From Streptomyces sp. Ag109_O5-10 (GTDB lineage Bacteria; Actinomycetota; Actinomycetes; Streptomycetales; Streptomycetaceae), in contig NZ_FNTQ01000001.1 of assembly GCF_900105755.1 (NCBI RefSeq), positions 3,038,001-3,102,000 on the forward strand: 64,000 bases of DNA, in the 5' to 3' direction. Positions within the stretch are counted from its first letter, which is position 1. Every line of letters begins with the position of its first letter. Positions 24,314 to 33,464 of the stretch are shown one piece after another. Made by a program: the position numbers and the translations under genes. Under the pieces are notes generated by a model. That model was not told the origin of the DNA. It saw nothing but the letters and a program-made list of their open reading frames with translations, and made no database searches.

Positions 24314-25816
24314 CTAAGGCGTCGGGCTCGGGCTGGGCGGTGCGCCGGTGGCGCCGCCGCCCTTCGAGGGCCTTGGCGATGGGGGCGTCGTGCCAGTGGT
24401 AGGCGTCTCCGCAGGTGACGTCCGGGTCGGGCCGGCGGCCCCGGCTCCGGGCGGCACGGATCGTGGCGGTGGTGACGCCGATCCGGGCGGCCCCGAGCTC
24501 GCGGGCGGTGCAGCGGCGCTGCGGCTCGAGCTCGGGGCAGCCGCCGGATCAGAAGCGCCGCGTGTCCTGGAGACGGGCTGGACATGAGCTCCGGTTGCCA
24601 CAGACGCACCGGATGCCCCAGAGGGGGGCTGAGCCCCGTGCGATCGGGTGAGTGGGAGGGCGTCGGGCCCGCTCTTGGCGGTCGCCGTACCGGAGGGCTG
24701 GTGCGAGAGGGTATCGGCGGGCGTCGCCGCTGCCCCGTCGTCGCTTCCGCTGATGCTCGATGCGACGGCAAGAGTCGCGCCCAGGACCGCGGAAAGGGCC
24801 AGGGCCGTACTCGCTGCCAGGCGGCGGCTGCGGCGAGTGCCGCCAAGGAGGTTGCGCCGGGTGACTGCCGCCTCCTGAGATCGTATGTGCTCTTCCGTTC
24901 CGGGGTGAGCGGCCGGCGGCGTCGGAAGGCGCGCCTCGGAGGGCGCCGAGAGCGGCAGGGGGTACGGACCAGGTCCGGCGTGCCGGGAGGCGAGGGCTTG
25001 CGCGCACTGCTCGGCGTCCGGGCGGACCTCTGGGTCCTGGGCGGTCATGGCCCGCAGCAGGGCTGCGAGTTCCGCGGGGAGCCAGGCGGGGACTTGGGGT
25101 GGGCGGTGCAGGCGGGCGACTGTCGCTTCCAGTGGGGTGCCCTGGTACTCCAGCTCGCCTTTCAAGCACTCCAGCAGGACCAGGCCGAGCGCGTAGACGT
25201 CGGCGGCCGGCCCGATACGCCTGCCCTCAACCTGCTCAGGTGCCAGATAGGCGGCGGTGCCTATCAGCACGTCCGGCGCCGTATGGCGGGTGGCGTCGGC
25301 CAGGCGCGCGATGCCGAAATCAGCCAGGTGAGGAGCACCGGCCGCGTCGAGGAGAATGTTCGACGGTTTGATGTCTCGGTGCACGACGCCGGCCCGGTGG
25401 ACATAGGCCAGCACCCGCGCGAGGGCGGCGCCCACGTCTACCACACGCCGCTCAGGCAACGCTCCACACGCCAGAAGGCTGCGCAGCGTGGGACCCTCTA
25501 TCAGTTGCATGACCAGGTAGGTGCGGTCGCCGTGGCGGCCGGCGTCGTAGACGGTGACCAGTCCCGGGTGCTGCAGGCCGGCCAGAAGGACGGCTTCCGC
25601 GGTGAGACGGTCCTCCGTCTGCGGGTCCGTGCCGGGCCGGAACACCTTGACGGCCACGGGCCGCCGAAGGCGCGTGTCAACGCCCTCGTACACGTCGGCC
25701 ATGCCCCCCGATCCAATTCGCGCGCCCAACCGGTAGCGGCCGGAGAGGACTTCGGCGGGCTGCTCATCCGCTGGAACCGGCGCGGGCGGCGGGGCTTCTG
25801 ATGGGCGGGCCTTCAT
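24314..25816 (-). CDS. Membrane-anchored serine/threonine protein kinase
   Basis: A 500-residue PknB-type kinase. The Gly-rich loop is in IGSGGMADVYEG near 33, the catalytic Lys in VAVKVF near 55, HRDIKPSN near 147, ADFGIA near 166, and the APEQVEGR region near 195. One transmembrane helix (LAASTALALSAVLGATLAVA, about 335-355) is followed by an extracellular Ser/Pro/Thr-rich tail of about 145 residues with no PASTA repeats. The ATG at 25816 is chosen over longer in-frame starts that only add low-complexity sequence. Substrates are unknown. It lies next to transposon debris but is intact. Confidence 0.9.
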   Translation of the reverse strand: MKARPSEAPPPAPVPADEQPAEVLSGRYRLGARIGSGGMADVYEGVDTRLRRPVAVKVFRPGTDPQTEDRLTAEAVLLAGLQHPGLVTVYDAGRHGDRTYLVMQLIEGPTLRSLLACGALPERRVVDVGAALARVLAYVHRAGVVHRDIKPSNILLDAAGAPHLADFGIARLADATRHTAPDVLIGTAAYLAPEQVEGRRIGPAADVYALGLVLLECLKGELEYQGTPLEATVARLHRPPQVPAWLPAELAALLRAMTAQDPEVRPDAEQCAQALASRHAGPGPYPLPLSAPSEARLPTPPAAHPGTEEHIRSQEAAVTRRNLLGGTRRSRRLAASTALALSAVLGATLAVASSISGSDDGAAATPADTLSHQPSGTATAKSGPDALPLTRSHGAQPPSGASGASVATGAHVQPVSRTRGASDPAAAPSSSRSAAAPPASSGPPGSASPPPRSVPPGAGAAGPTRTSPAETPTTGTTPPSPRPSKGGGATGAPPSPSPTP

Positions 25817-26447
25817 CTGGTTCTCCGTTGCTGTCGCCGCGTACCGGACTCGGCCATGGGCCATGCTGTGAGGCGGGTACCCCCAGCCCGTGCCAGATAT
25901 CCGGACCAAGTCGGGGCAGCGACGAAACGGCCCCACCTCTCCCGTGGCTGGAGCGTTGCAGCGGGTCAGGAGAGCGGCGGCCGGCCGGACTACTGCCGTC
26001 GTCGCCAACCTCCGCCGTCAGCCGCTTCCCCAGTAGGTCACTGACCGGTAGCCGACAGCCGTGGTCTCAGGTCAGCAGGGCGGCCGGGGCCAGGAGGCTC
26101 GAGCTTCCCGAGCTGATGGCGCGACTGAAGTGGCCTGCTGACCGTCCGGGCTGCGGCGCCGGGGCGCCGGTCCCGGCCGAACAGCAGGCCACCTGGTTGG
26201 TCCTCGTCGAGGAACGGAGTCCTTCTGTTCAGTGCAGCGGAGTCGCCGGAGAGCGCGCTTGATAGTCCCTCGCTTCCAAGCCAGCCCGGATGAGCCGTGC
26301 CAGGAGCAGGGCCGCTTCAGGGCGCACCGTGCCGATGCGGACCAGTTCGACGAAGAGTAGGTGTGCCCCCCGACGTGGCCTTCGTCTTCAGCGCCGAAGT
26401 CGAAGTCGTCGCCTGTATTGGCCGTGAAGGGGCGCGGGGCGTCCGGG
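25817..26447. other. Intergenic region with a recurring peptide-like tail
   Basis: Mostly featureless. At 26340-26440 the minus strand can encode GDDFDFGAEDEGHVGGHTYS plus SSNW, overlapping the end of the 26.4-27.1 kb gene. Similar sequences recur at 27223-27310 and 28325-28380. A second frame (LLFVELVRIGTVRPEAALL) also looks protein-like. No start or family could be fixed. Confidence 0.35.
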
Positions 26448-27122
26448 TCACCAGCCGTCCTCGGGTTCACCCAGCGGAAGTCCGGAGACCCGGACCCAGG
26501 TTTGGCCCTCGGGTGTCCAGGCGACGCGGGGGCCGAGGGAGATCCAGACGCCGAACTGGCCGAGGGGCAGTTCAGAGGTCTGCTTCGCCCGGACGGTGTT
26601 CAGACAGAGTTGCCTGCCGCAGTCCTTGGACTCCGACAGGCCGCGCCAGCCGCAGTCCCAGCTGACGTCCAGGCTCAACGGGCCGAGAACGGAGACCATC
26701 CGGTCCAGTTCCTCCTCGGTGGCGTCGTCCTCGGCTTCGCTGTCGGAGGTACCGAAGGGCAGGGTCGTGTCCAGGGAGAGCATCACGCCCCCGGGCAACG
26801 GCCAGAGATCGGCCAGGCCAGGACTGAGCAGCAGGTTCGCCGTCAGCCAGGACCTCGGCTGCTCCGCGTCGAACGTGATGGCCTCGCGGCGCACCAGTTC
26901 GTCCAAGAAAGGGAAGATGCGAGGTTCCCGGTCCACGACCATGCGGGCAGTGCGGAAGGAACGGATGGCGTACGCGTACTGCTCAGCCGTGCTGATCGGA
27001 TCCAGTCGGGGCCAGGGGGCGGTGGACCAGTCAGCCAGATCGCGCATGATCGCCCGCGCCCGCGACAGCGCGCTCGGTGCGTCGGGAAAGGATTCGCGGA
27101 CTCGGTAGAGCGTCGAGGACAA
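26448..27122 (-). CDS. Hypothetical protein, tandem paralogue A
   Basis: A 224-residue acidic soluble protein, apparently starting TTG at 27122 with AAAGG upstream. Segments shared with the next gene include SSTLYRVRES, DAPSAL.RARAIM.DLADW, and a C-terminal core (W..CGWRGL.E.KDCG..LCLN, then FGVWISLG.R). It has Trp/Cys-rich motifs but no known domain, signal or membrane segment. The fold and role are unknown; an immunity-type or phage-related role is only a guess. Identity to paralogue B is roughly 55-60% by eye. Confidence 0.65.
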   Translation of the reverse strand: MSSTLYRVRESFPDAPSALSRARAIMRDLADWSTAPWPRLDPISTAEQYAYAIRSFRTARMVVDREPRIFPFLDELVRREAITFDAEQPRSWLTANLLLSPGLADLWPLPGGVMLSLDTTLPFGTSDSEAEDDATEEELDRMVSVLGPLSLDVSWDCGWRGLSESKDCGRQLCLNTVRAKQTSELPLGQFGVWISLGPRVAWTPEGQTWVRVSGLPLGEPEDGW

Positions 27123-27508
27123 GAAGCGCGCCTTTCGAACAGGGGCGAGGCGGACACGCCTTCACGGTGCGCATCCGCGCCTGTCCCGGATTACAGCCTC
27201 ACGGCTGACAGCGGCAGGCGGTTCAGTTCGAGGAACAGCAGGTATATCCCTCGACACGGCCTTCATCGGCGTCGCCGCCGAGGTCGAAGTCGCCCAGACT
27301 GCCGCCGATTGCGCGGTAGACCGCAGAGGGAACCCCTGAGATCACCGAGGCGGCGGGCCACTGACCGGCGCCGATCTGTCGCTCGCCAAGATCGCGCGCT
27401 GGGCGACCTGCCCGCCCCGCTTTCGCCCCATGTGGACCAGTACAGACCCTCACGAGTGGCACGCATGCGTCGCCTCCACCGGCGCGTAAGAGGCTCTGGA
27501 CGTCCGAG
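27123..27508. repeat. Spacer between paralogues, part of a tandem duplication
   Basis: It contains the second copy of the recurring tail (minus strand GDFDLGGDADEGRVEGYTCC then SSN and a stop at 27223), followed by a sequence near 27181-27235 that also occurs at 28246-28320 (CCTGTCCCGGATTACxGCCT...GCAGxCGGTTCA). The unit [gene + upstream spacer] therefore exists twice with a period of about 1.06 kb. Confidence 0.55.
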
Positions 27509-28186
27509 TCACCATCCTTGCTGGGGTTCGCCCAGCGAAAGTCCGCAGTCGCGGCGCCAGTTCTCGCCTACGGTCGTCGAGGCGATGCGGTTACCGAGGG
27601 AGATCCAGACGCCGAACTCGCCGGGCAACGACTCCGCGATCTGCTGCGTCCAGACGCTGTTCAGACAGAGTTCCACGCCGCAGTCCTTGAACTCGGGCAG
27701 ACCGCGCCAGCCGCAGTCCCATCTGACGTTCAGGGTCGGCGGCCCGAGTGCCGAGACCATCTGCTCCAGTTCCTCCTCGGTGCAGTTCTCGTCGGGCTCG
27801 CTGTAGGGGTCGCCAAAGGGCCGGGTCGAATCCAGGGTGAGGGTCAACCCCGCTGGCAGCGGCCAAAGTTCGGCCAAGTCGGGGCGGAGCGTTACATACC
27901 CTGCGAACCAGGAGTTCGGCTTTGCCTTGTCGAACGTGACGGCACTGCGGCGCCGCAGTTCATCGAGGGCGGACCCGACCCCGGGTTCTCCTTGGTTCCC
28001 GTACATTCGGGCAGTGTCGAAGGAGTGGAGGGCATGTGCGTACTGCTCGGCTGTGGTGATTGGCTCCAGTTGGGGCCAGGGGTGGGCGGTCCAGTCAGCC
28101 AGATCTCCCATGATCGCGCGCGCCCGCGTCAGCGCGCTCGGGGCATCGGGAAGGGATTCGCGCACTCGATAAAGCGTCGAGGACAA
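27509..28186 (-). CDS. Hypothetical protein, tandem paralogue B
   Basis: A 225-residue paralogue of the preceding gene, again with a TTG start and AAAGG site. It has TAEQYAHALHSFDTARM, a divergent middle, VRWDCGWRGLPEFKDCG and EFGVWISLGNRIAS. Both copies keep open frames of the same length, so both are probably under selection. Divergence is greatest at about residues 60-90. No domain was recognised. They read leftward from the integrase remnant at 28.3 kb. Confidence 0.65.
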   Translation of the reverse strand: MSSTLYRVRESLPDAPSALTRARAIMGDLADWTAHPWPQLEPITTAEQYAHALHSFDTARMYGNQGEPGVGSALDELRRRSAVTFDKAKPNSWFAGYVTLRPDLAELWPLPAGLTLTLDSTRPFGDPYSEPDENCTEEELEQMVSALGPPTLNVRWDCGWRGLPEFKDCGVELCLNSVWTQQIAESLPGEFGVWISLGNRIASTTVGENWRRDCGLSLGEPQQGW

Positions 28187-28283
28187 GGAACGTGCCTTTC
28201 GGACACGGGCAGGGGCGAACGCGCCTTCACGGAACGCGTCCGTCCCTGTCCCGGATTAGGAACGCGCCCGCCCCTGTCCCGGA

Positions 28284-28908
28284 TTACGGCCTGAAGTCAG
28301 ACAGAGGCAGACGGTTCAATAGGAGTACCCGTTCGACGAATAGTAGGTATGGGTGGTTCGTCGTAATGACCTTCGTCGGCGGGCAGCCGTGGTAGCGGCG
28401 ATGGATCACCTCGGGAGCGTTCCCCACTCGGCGGGCTACCTCGGCGATCGGCACTCCCTCGTTCAGCCATCGCGTGGTGCAGGCGTGCCGCAGGTCGTAC
28501 GGGCGGCCGGCCAACGGCGAGTCGACGCGCTCAGGTGGGAGCGCGTACTCCCGTCCTCCCACACCCGCCAGTAGGTGGATGAGCCGACCACTCCCCCACG
28601 TTCGTTTCCGAACACGCGGCCTTCCTTGGCGGTGCCGAACGCGTTTCAGGTACGCCCGCAGGATGGCCACCAGGACGGGCGGGACGGGGACCGGCCGGTC
28701 GCTCTTGGCCTCCCTTGCTTTCAGCCCGCGGTGGTCGTGACGCTCCCCGGAATCGGTCCACTGCTTTCCGGAGACGGGGCGCGTCTCCCGGAGCGTCAGC
28801 GTGCCCCATCCTGTGTCCGGAAGGTGGCAGTCGGACCGCCTCAGTCCGACCGCCTCAGTCCGACCGCCTCCGCTGGACGCAGGCCCGCGTAGTACAGGAC
28901 CGCGTCAG
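28284..28908 (-). pseudogene. Second tyrosine integrase remnant, frameshifted
   Basis: Fragments in different frames: GKQWTDSGERHDHRGLKA, then VPPVLVAILRAYLKR, then YDLRHACTTRWLNEG and PEVIHRRYHGC. It is related to, but not a copy of, the intact int. It carries at least two frameshifts and ends in an unrelated tail. A 14-bp tandem repeat (CCGCCTCAGTCCGA, 28836-28870) has expanded inside the AEAVGLRRSD region. It abuts the 3' end of the LCP gene. Confidence 0.8.
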
Positions 28909-28912
28909 AGGC

Positions 28913-30589
28913 TTACGGCGCACTGTCCTTCACGTTCTTGGCAAGGGCGTACGCCTCGGTCGGGGAGGTGCTGGACGGCGGGTGGTCCTCGCTGGTGGGC
29001 ATACCGTTGGCGTCCAGCCCGATGACGTCGTTGTAGGGGCTGACCGTCGCGCACTTCTCGGTGTCGCCGGTCTGCTGGTGGGAGCCGTTCAGAGCCACCT
29101 GGGTGTCGACGTGCGTCGGAGTCGGCTTGCCGCCGGGGAAAGTGTCGCCGGTCGTCCAATCGGTGCCGATGAGCAGCACGATCTGGGAACCGGTGCCCTG
29201 CTCGACCGCCTTTGACGGGAGGCCGAGCGCCTTGGCGACCGCCTGGGCCTGTGCCTTCTGCCCAGCCGGGTAGGTCAGCGAGGTGGCGGTGGAGGGAGTC
29301 CCGTTCCCCGAGTCGGTCTCCTTGCTGAAGCCCTGGGCGATCAGCGCCTGGGCGATCAGCGCCCCCCGGTGGTACACCCCGGTGCCGTTCTCGACGTGGA
29401 CGGTGACCGAGGCGGCGGAGACCGGGCTGGCGGTCGCCGAGGGGGAGCCCTTCTTCCCGGTGGACGCGGTGAGCGACTGGTCGTTCGCGATGGTCTTGAA
29501 CATCTCCTTGGCGCCCGGGCCGATCAGCGTCTCGGACCCGCCGCCCGGCAGGTCGACGTCCTGGGTCTGCATGGTGGCCCAGGTGATCCGGCTGGCGGGC
29601 ACCTTATTGAGGTCGAGGGCCAGGTCGATGAGCTTGCCGGCGGAGTCCAGGCTGTTGTCGACGGTCAGCGCCCTGGTCGCGGCGTTGGCGATGCCCCACA
29701 TCTTCGACGGGCTGCTCAGCGTGCCCTTGCTCTTCATCTGGTTGAGGAGGGCGTTGAGGAAGATGTGCTGGGCGTCGGTCCGGCCGCGGCTGTCGCTGGA
29801 GTCACCGAAGCCGTGCCGGGTCCGCACAAACTCCAGCGCGGCATCACCCTTCAGCGTGTGCGACCCCTCCTTCAGCTTCAGGTGGCTGTAGGGGTCGTAG
29901 ACGTTCTTGCTGACACAGACGCGCGTCCCGCCGACCGCGTTGGACATCGCCACCACGCCAGCGAAGTCGATCATCATGAAGTGGTCAATGGGTATCCCGG
30001 TGAGCTGGTGCACCGCGACGACGCTGCAGCCGGGGCCGCCGTTCAGCGCCGAGTTGATCTGCGTGCGGGTCTGCGCCGGCACGCTCGGGTGGCCCGGGTC
30101 GTGGCAGCCGCTCCAGTCGGTCCGCAGGTCGCGGGGGATGCTCATCACCGTGGCGTTGGACCGGTCGGCGGATATGTGGACGATCATCTCCACGTCGGCT
30201 CGGGCGCCGCCGGCCGTTCCGCAAGCGCCCCCGAGTTTGCAGTCCGCCGCGCTGTTACGGGCGTCGGATCCGATGACCAGGATGTTGATCGGGCTGCGTC
30301 CGAACGCGTCGACCTTCTCGTGCCCGGCGCCGTCCTTGCCGTTGGCGGACAGATCGTCGGACTTGATGTTGCTGTTCAGCTTCCAGTACGCGTACGCGGC
30401 AGTGCCGGCGCCGAGCACCAGCACGAACCCGAGCAACAGCCCGACGGTTTTGAGTGTGCGCCTTCTGTCAGGTTTCTTGCCGGCTCTGCGCATGGCAGCC
30501 CTGCCACCGCCGGCCGACTCCGCCGGATCCGCCTTCTCGGCCCTGATCCGACCGGTGGCATGCCTCCGCGATCTGAGGGGCTGCGTCAT
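28913..30589 (-). CDS. LytR-CpsA-Psr (LCP) family protein with LytR_C domain
   Basis: A 558-residue protein. It has a basic cytoplasmic N-terminus, one membrane helix (TVGLLLGFVLVLGAGTAAYA, about 48-67), an LCP phosphotransferase domain about 95-300 (INILVIGSDAR, then VMSIPRDLR, HFMMIDFAGVV and LEFVRTRHGFGDSSDSRGR), and a C-terminal LytR_C domain about 405-490. The key Arg/Asp residues of LCP enzymes are present. Such enzymes attach wall glycopolymers to peptidoglycan outside the membrane. The ATG at 30589 follows GAGGAAG. It is probably functional despite the decayed element on its 3' side. Confidence 0.9.
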   Translation of the reverse strand: MTQPLRSRRHATGRIRAEKADPAESAGGGRAAMRRAGKKPDRRRTLKTVGLLLGFVLVLGAGTAAYAYWKLNSNIKSDDLSANGKDGAGHEKVDAFGRSPINILVIGSDARNSAADCKLGGACGTAGGARADVEMIVHISADRSNATVMSIPRDLRTDWSGCHDPGHPSVPAQTRTQINSALNGGPGCSVVAVHQLTGIPIDHFMMIDFAGVVAMSNAVGGTRVCVSKNVYDPYSHLKLKEGSHTLKGDAALEFVRTRHGFGDSSDSRGRTDAQHIFLNALLNQMKSKGTLSSPSKMWGIANAATRALTVDNSLDSAGKLIDLALDLNKVPASRITWATMQTQDVDLPGGGSETLIGPGAKEMFKTIANDQSLTASTGKKGSPSATASPVSAASVTVHVENGTGVYHRGALIAQALIAQGFSKETDSGNGTPSTATSLTYPAGQKAQAQAVAKALGLPSKAVEQGTGSQIVLLIGTDWTTGDTFPGGKPTPTHVDTQVALNGSHQQTGDTEKCATVSPYNDVIGLDANGMPTSEDHPPSSTSPTEAYALAKNVKDSAP

Positions 30590-30840
30590 GAGAACTTCCT
30601 CGTACCTTCAGGGGCGACGGCTGATGGAGCCATCTGTAAGTGGGACTCGTGGACGGCGAGTTGGGTTGGGTGCGGCTCGTTTCGGGGGTCGCGTGACCAG
30701 GGAGCCGTGCTGGCTCCGCGCCGCCCGCACGTTGTCGTTCCGCGTCTGCAGGCAGATCAGCACTGCCGGCGCAGCGCGGGCGCGGCCAGACAGTCGCCGA
30801 ATGCGGAGGTGATCTGCCCGCCGCGCCTGCGTTGCGGGCG

Positions 30841-31554
30841 TTACTGCCACTGCGAGCTGGTTGCGATGGCTCGCAGTTGGGCCAGTGTCAGGATCGGCGT
30901 GGAAGGGGTCGAGGGGGAGTTCTGGCTCGGCGCCTGCCACTGCATGAGGGTGACGTAGAGCCCGTCAGGATGCAGGACGTTCACCGCCGTGTGTCCAGGG
31001 CCTGTTCCGGGTGGTGCCTGCCGGGACTTGATCAGGGTGCCGTCGGCCAGGGGGGTGGTGCCTGCGAAGACGTGGCTGCGGATCGCGGTGGTGGAGGTCT
31101 GCCGGGAGACGTGCACCTCGAGCAGAGACTTGCCGTGGCCGTCGTCCACCCACAACTGCCCGGACTGCCGGCCGCCGGGCGGGCTCGTATGGGTCAGGCC
31201 GCTCGGCAGCAGTGCGGTCAGGGTGGCGAGCGCGCGGTCGGCGGACAGTGTACGGGTGAAGGTCGGCTTCGGGGTGGCGGACGCCGTGGCCGAGCCGGTT
31301 GTGGCCGAGGCCGCCGGACCGGCGGTCGTGTGGTGGGCTGTTCGCCCGTCGGGCAGCAGCCCGGGAACGACCGCCGTGCCGAGCCCGCCGAGTGCGAGTA
31401 CGGCTGCTCCGCTCACGCCGACGGCCGTGGCGCGGCGGCGGCGTCTGCGTCGGCCGTTGCGGACACCGGCCTGCACGAGTGACGGGGTGTTGGGCGGCTC
31501 GAAGGTCAGGAGGGTGGTGCGGAGGGCTTCGGTGAAGTCTTCTTCGATGGGCAT
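30841..31554 (-). CDS. Membrane protein partnered with SigE-family sigma factor
   Basis: A 237-residue protein. The acidic N-terminus MPIEEDFTEALRTTLLTFEP is followed by an Arg-rich patch RRRRRRRA and one transmembrane helix (about 43-65). The extracellular remainder is Thr/Ser-rich and includes WVDDGHGKSLLEVHVSRQ. It starts 60 bp downstream of the sigma gene in the same operon. The topology matches membrane partners of SigE-type sigma factors, possibly an anti-sigma or output protein. No zinc anti-sigma motif is visible, so the anti-sigma role is not established. Confidence 0.65.
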   Translation of the reverse strand: MPIEEDFTEALRTTLLTFEPPNTPSLVQAGVRNGRRRRRRRATAVGVSGAAVLALGGLGTAVVPGLLPDGRTAHHTTAGPAASATTGSATASATPKPTFTRTLSADRALATLTALLPSGLTHTSPPGGRQSGQLWVDDGHGKSLLEVHVSRQTSTTAIRSHVFAGTTPLADGTLIKSRQAPPGTGPGHTAVNVLHPDGLYVTLMQWQAPSQNSPSTPSTPILTLAQLRAIATSSQWQ

Positions 31555-31614
31555 GGCGGGTCACCGCGTTTCGAGGTCGGTGCGGAGGGCGGGGTAGGTG
31601 CCGTGGCACCGGGG

Positions 31615-32124
31615 TCAGGGGCTGACGAGCTCCATCAGGTCGTGGCCCAGAAGGTCCCGGATCCGGGCGAGCGCGCGCATGCTTTGATTGCGTACCGCGC
31701 CCGGCCGGACCTGAAGGATCGCGGCGGTCTGCTCGACGCTGCGGTCCTCCCAGTAGCGCAGGAGCAACACGGCCCGGTCCCGGGCGGAGAGTCGGCCGAG
31801 AGCGTCGAGCAAGGTGACCCGCAGCGTGGCGTCGTACTCGGTGACGGCGCCGGAGTCCGGCAGGGTGCCGGAGGGCTGCTCAGAGCTGCTGCGCCGACGG
31901 CGGTAGGACAGGTAGGTCCGTACGAGGACGGTGTGGGTGTAGGCCGCCGGGTCGTCCACCTGCGCGATCCTGCGCCAGTTGGCATACATCCGGCCCAGCG
32001 TGTCCTGCACCAGATCCTCCGCGAGGTGCACATCACCGCTGGTGAGCACACACGCAGAGCGGAACAGAGGCGCGGATCGCGCAGCGGCGAACGCCATGAA
32101 TTCCTCTTCGTACCGGCGCTTCAT
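31615..32124 (-). CDS. SigE-family (ECF) RNA polymerase sigma factor
   Basis: A 169-residue group IV sigma factor. Region 2 has FAAARSAPLFRSACVLTSGD and LAEDLVQDTLGRMYANW; region 4 has LSARDRAVLLLRYWEDRSVE followed by an HTH. The length is normal for the actinobacterial SigE family. The ATG at 32124 is preferred over a longer frame. It is followed in the same operon by the membrane protein at 30841. The promoter target is unknown. Confidence 0.9.
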   Translation of the reverse strand: MKRRYEEEFMAFAAARSAPLFRSACVLTSGDVHLAEDLVQDTLGRMYANWRRIAQVDDPAAYTHTVLVRTYLSYRRRRSSSEQPSGTLPDSGAVTEYDATLRVTLLDALGRLSARDRAVLLLRYWEDRSVEQTAAILQVRPGAVRNQSMRALARIRDLLGHDLMELVSP

Positions 32125-32663
32125 CCGAGATCCTGTTCGTCGCCCACACTCTGAAGACGCTGTGGCCGCAGGGTTACGTCCCACCCGGAGAGGCAGAAAT
32201 CTGGCGGCCCCAGGCGAACTTCCCTTCGGCGACGCCAGCGTCGGGTCTGAGGGGCGGGGACTGGCGCGGTGGCTGTCCCTCCGTTTCCAGCCTCCGCCGC
32301 TTCAAGCCGCATGCGTTTCTCCCGCACACGGCTTTGCGGGTTGGGTGCGACTCGTGCCGCACCCAACTCGGCATGGGCACACGCACCCGGGCATCCGGAC
32401 GAGCAGCCGTGGGCCGACACCCGCCGGCCACCGCTCACCCCAGCACCGCGAGGGAGCGCCCCCACCGAGCCAGGCGCGCAACCGGCACACCTGACGTGCC
32501 CGCGCACTCCGGACAGTCTCCCTGTTCGATGGAGGGGCGCACTGTATACGCCTACGCTTGCGCGAGGAAGAAGGGCATTTCATTTCCGTGGGACATGCAC
32601 GGGTCGAGGGGCCCGACGGGGCGTCAGGCGAGCCGCTGACCTGTGAGAACACGCGGGAATCGG
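32125..32663. other. Intergenic region with a hairpin, no gene seen
   Basis: 539 bp without a convincing coding frame. A 10-bp perfect stem GTTGGGTGCG/CGCACCCAAC (32340-32367, 8-nt loop) is the only clear structure. It could be a terminator or a repeat; part of its arm sequence (GTTGGGTTGGGTGCGGCTCG) also occurs near 30660. Confidence 0.45.
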
Positions 32664-32710
32664 ACGGCCTCCGGAGCCGTACGCGCAGGTTCGAATCCTG
32701 CCGGTGGCAC
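32664..32710 (+). repeat. Degraded att / tRNA-Arg 3' scar
   Basis: 47 bp matching tRNA positions 1201-1247 with three mismatches (GTGTGCG to GTACGCG, and one G to T in the acceptor arm). A decayed copy of the terminator follows (GGCCCCGCC...GCGGGGTCTTG). There is no 5' half, so it is not a tRNA gene. It marks the boundary of an older integration. Confidence 0.8.
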
Positions 32711-32931
32711 ATCGCAGGAAGTGCCGAGAGGCCCCGCCATCAGCGCGTTTGCTGAGTGCGGGGTCTTGTTGTTTGCCCAGGCGGATGCCGCTGGAAGCAG
32801 CGGTTTGTCAGCGATCACGTTGTAATAGCGGGTTGATCTTGGAAGCCTTCGTGGCAGGTCAGCGGGCATCATCCCGCGGACCGCTCACAGTAGTCCTACG
32901 GGCCCAGGGCACACCGGTCACGCAACTCGGA

Positions 32932-33450
32932 TCAAGAGTTGTTGCTGGGGTGAAGGATCGCCTCCGCGATTTCGCGTACGCGGTCCTGCGTGATACCTGT
33001 GCGCTGCTCGACGGCGAGGGGATGTTCGGTGGGTTCCAGCTCGATGAGGGGGCGTTGACCGAGCGGACGGGTGTGGGCGTGCGTCTTCAGGTTGAGCGTG
33101 CTGGGTGTGTACAGACTGAGCTCGGTGGTCAGTCAGCCGAAGTACGGCTTCTCAGCTTCGCGGCCGGGGGTGTTCCACATGTCCAGGGCTCGGGCAAAGC
33201 TGTCTCGGCTCAAGGAAACCCAGACGCTCCAGGAGAAGCGGTCTTCGCAGCCGATAACCGGTATCTCGATCAGGCCTCTGATGAAGTAATGCTGGCCTTT
33301 GATGATGCACTGATCGGAGGAGAGCATGCTGTCGGAATCGTCCGCGAAGCTCGGGTGCCAGACGCCTGGAGCCATGGTCGAGTAGCTCATCGGAAGCTCC
33401 GCGTGGAACTCACCGCAGCATGAACACGTGAAGCCGAGATCGTTCGCCAT
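32932..33450 (-). pseudogene. DUF2199 protein gene interrupted by one in-frame TGA
   Basis: The ATG at 33450 begins MANDLGFTCSCCGEFHAELP. The family features LSSDQCIIKGQHYFIRGLIE and WSVWVSLSRDSF follow, and the frame stops after EKPYFG (TGA at 33133-33135). Reading past that stop in the same frame gives LTTELSLYTPSTLNLKT, LGQRPLIELEPTEHPLAVEQ and RTGITQDRVREIAEAI, ending at 32932. That is the expected C-terminal third of the family, where YFGWL is usual. A single TGG-to-TGA change therefore truncates a 172-residue protein to 105. Function of the family is unknown. Confidence 0.85.
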
Positions 33451-33464
33451 GGCCGGGAGCTTAG

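Noticed and set aside
28836..28870. 14-bp tandem repeat as a CRISPR or regulatory array
   Set aside because: There are no spacers and it lies inside an integrase pseudogene frame; it is a slippage expansion.
32664..32710. Possible second tRNA-Arg gene
   Set aside because: Only the anticodon-to-3' half exists, with mismatches in the acceptor arm; there is no 5' half or D-arm.
33133..33135. TGA in the DUF2199 gene as a selenocysteine codon
   Set aside because: The family position is Trp in YFGWL, not Cys, and no SECIS-like hairpin follows. A nonsense change is simpler.
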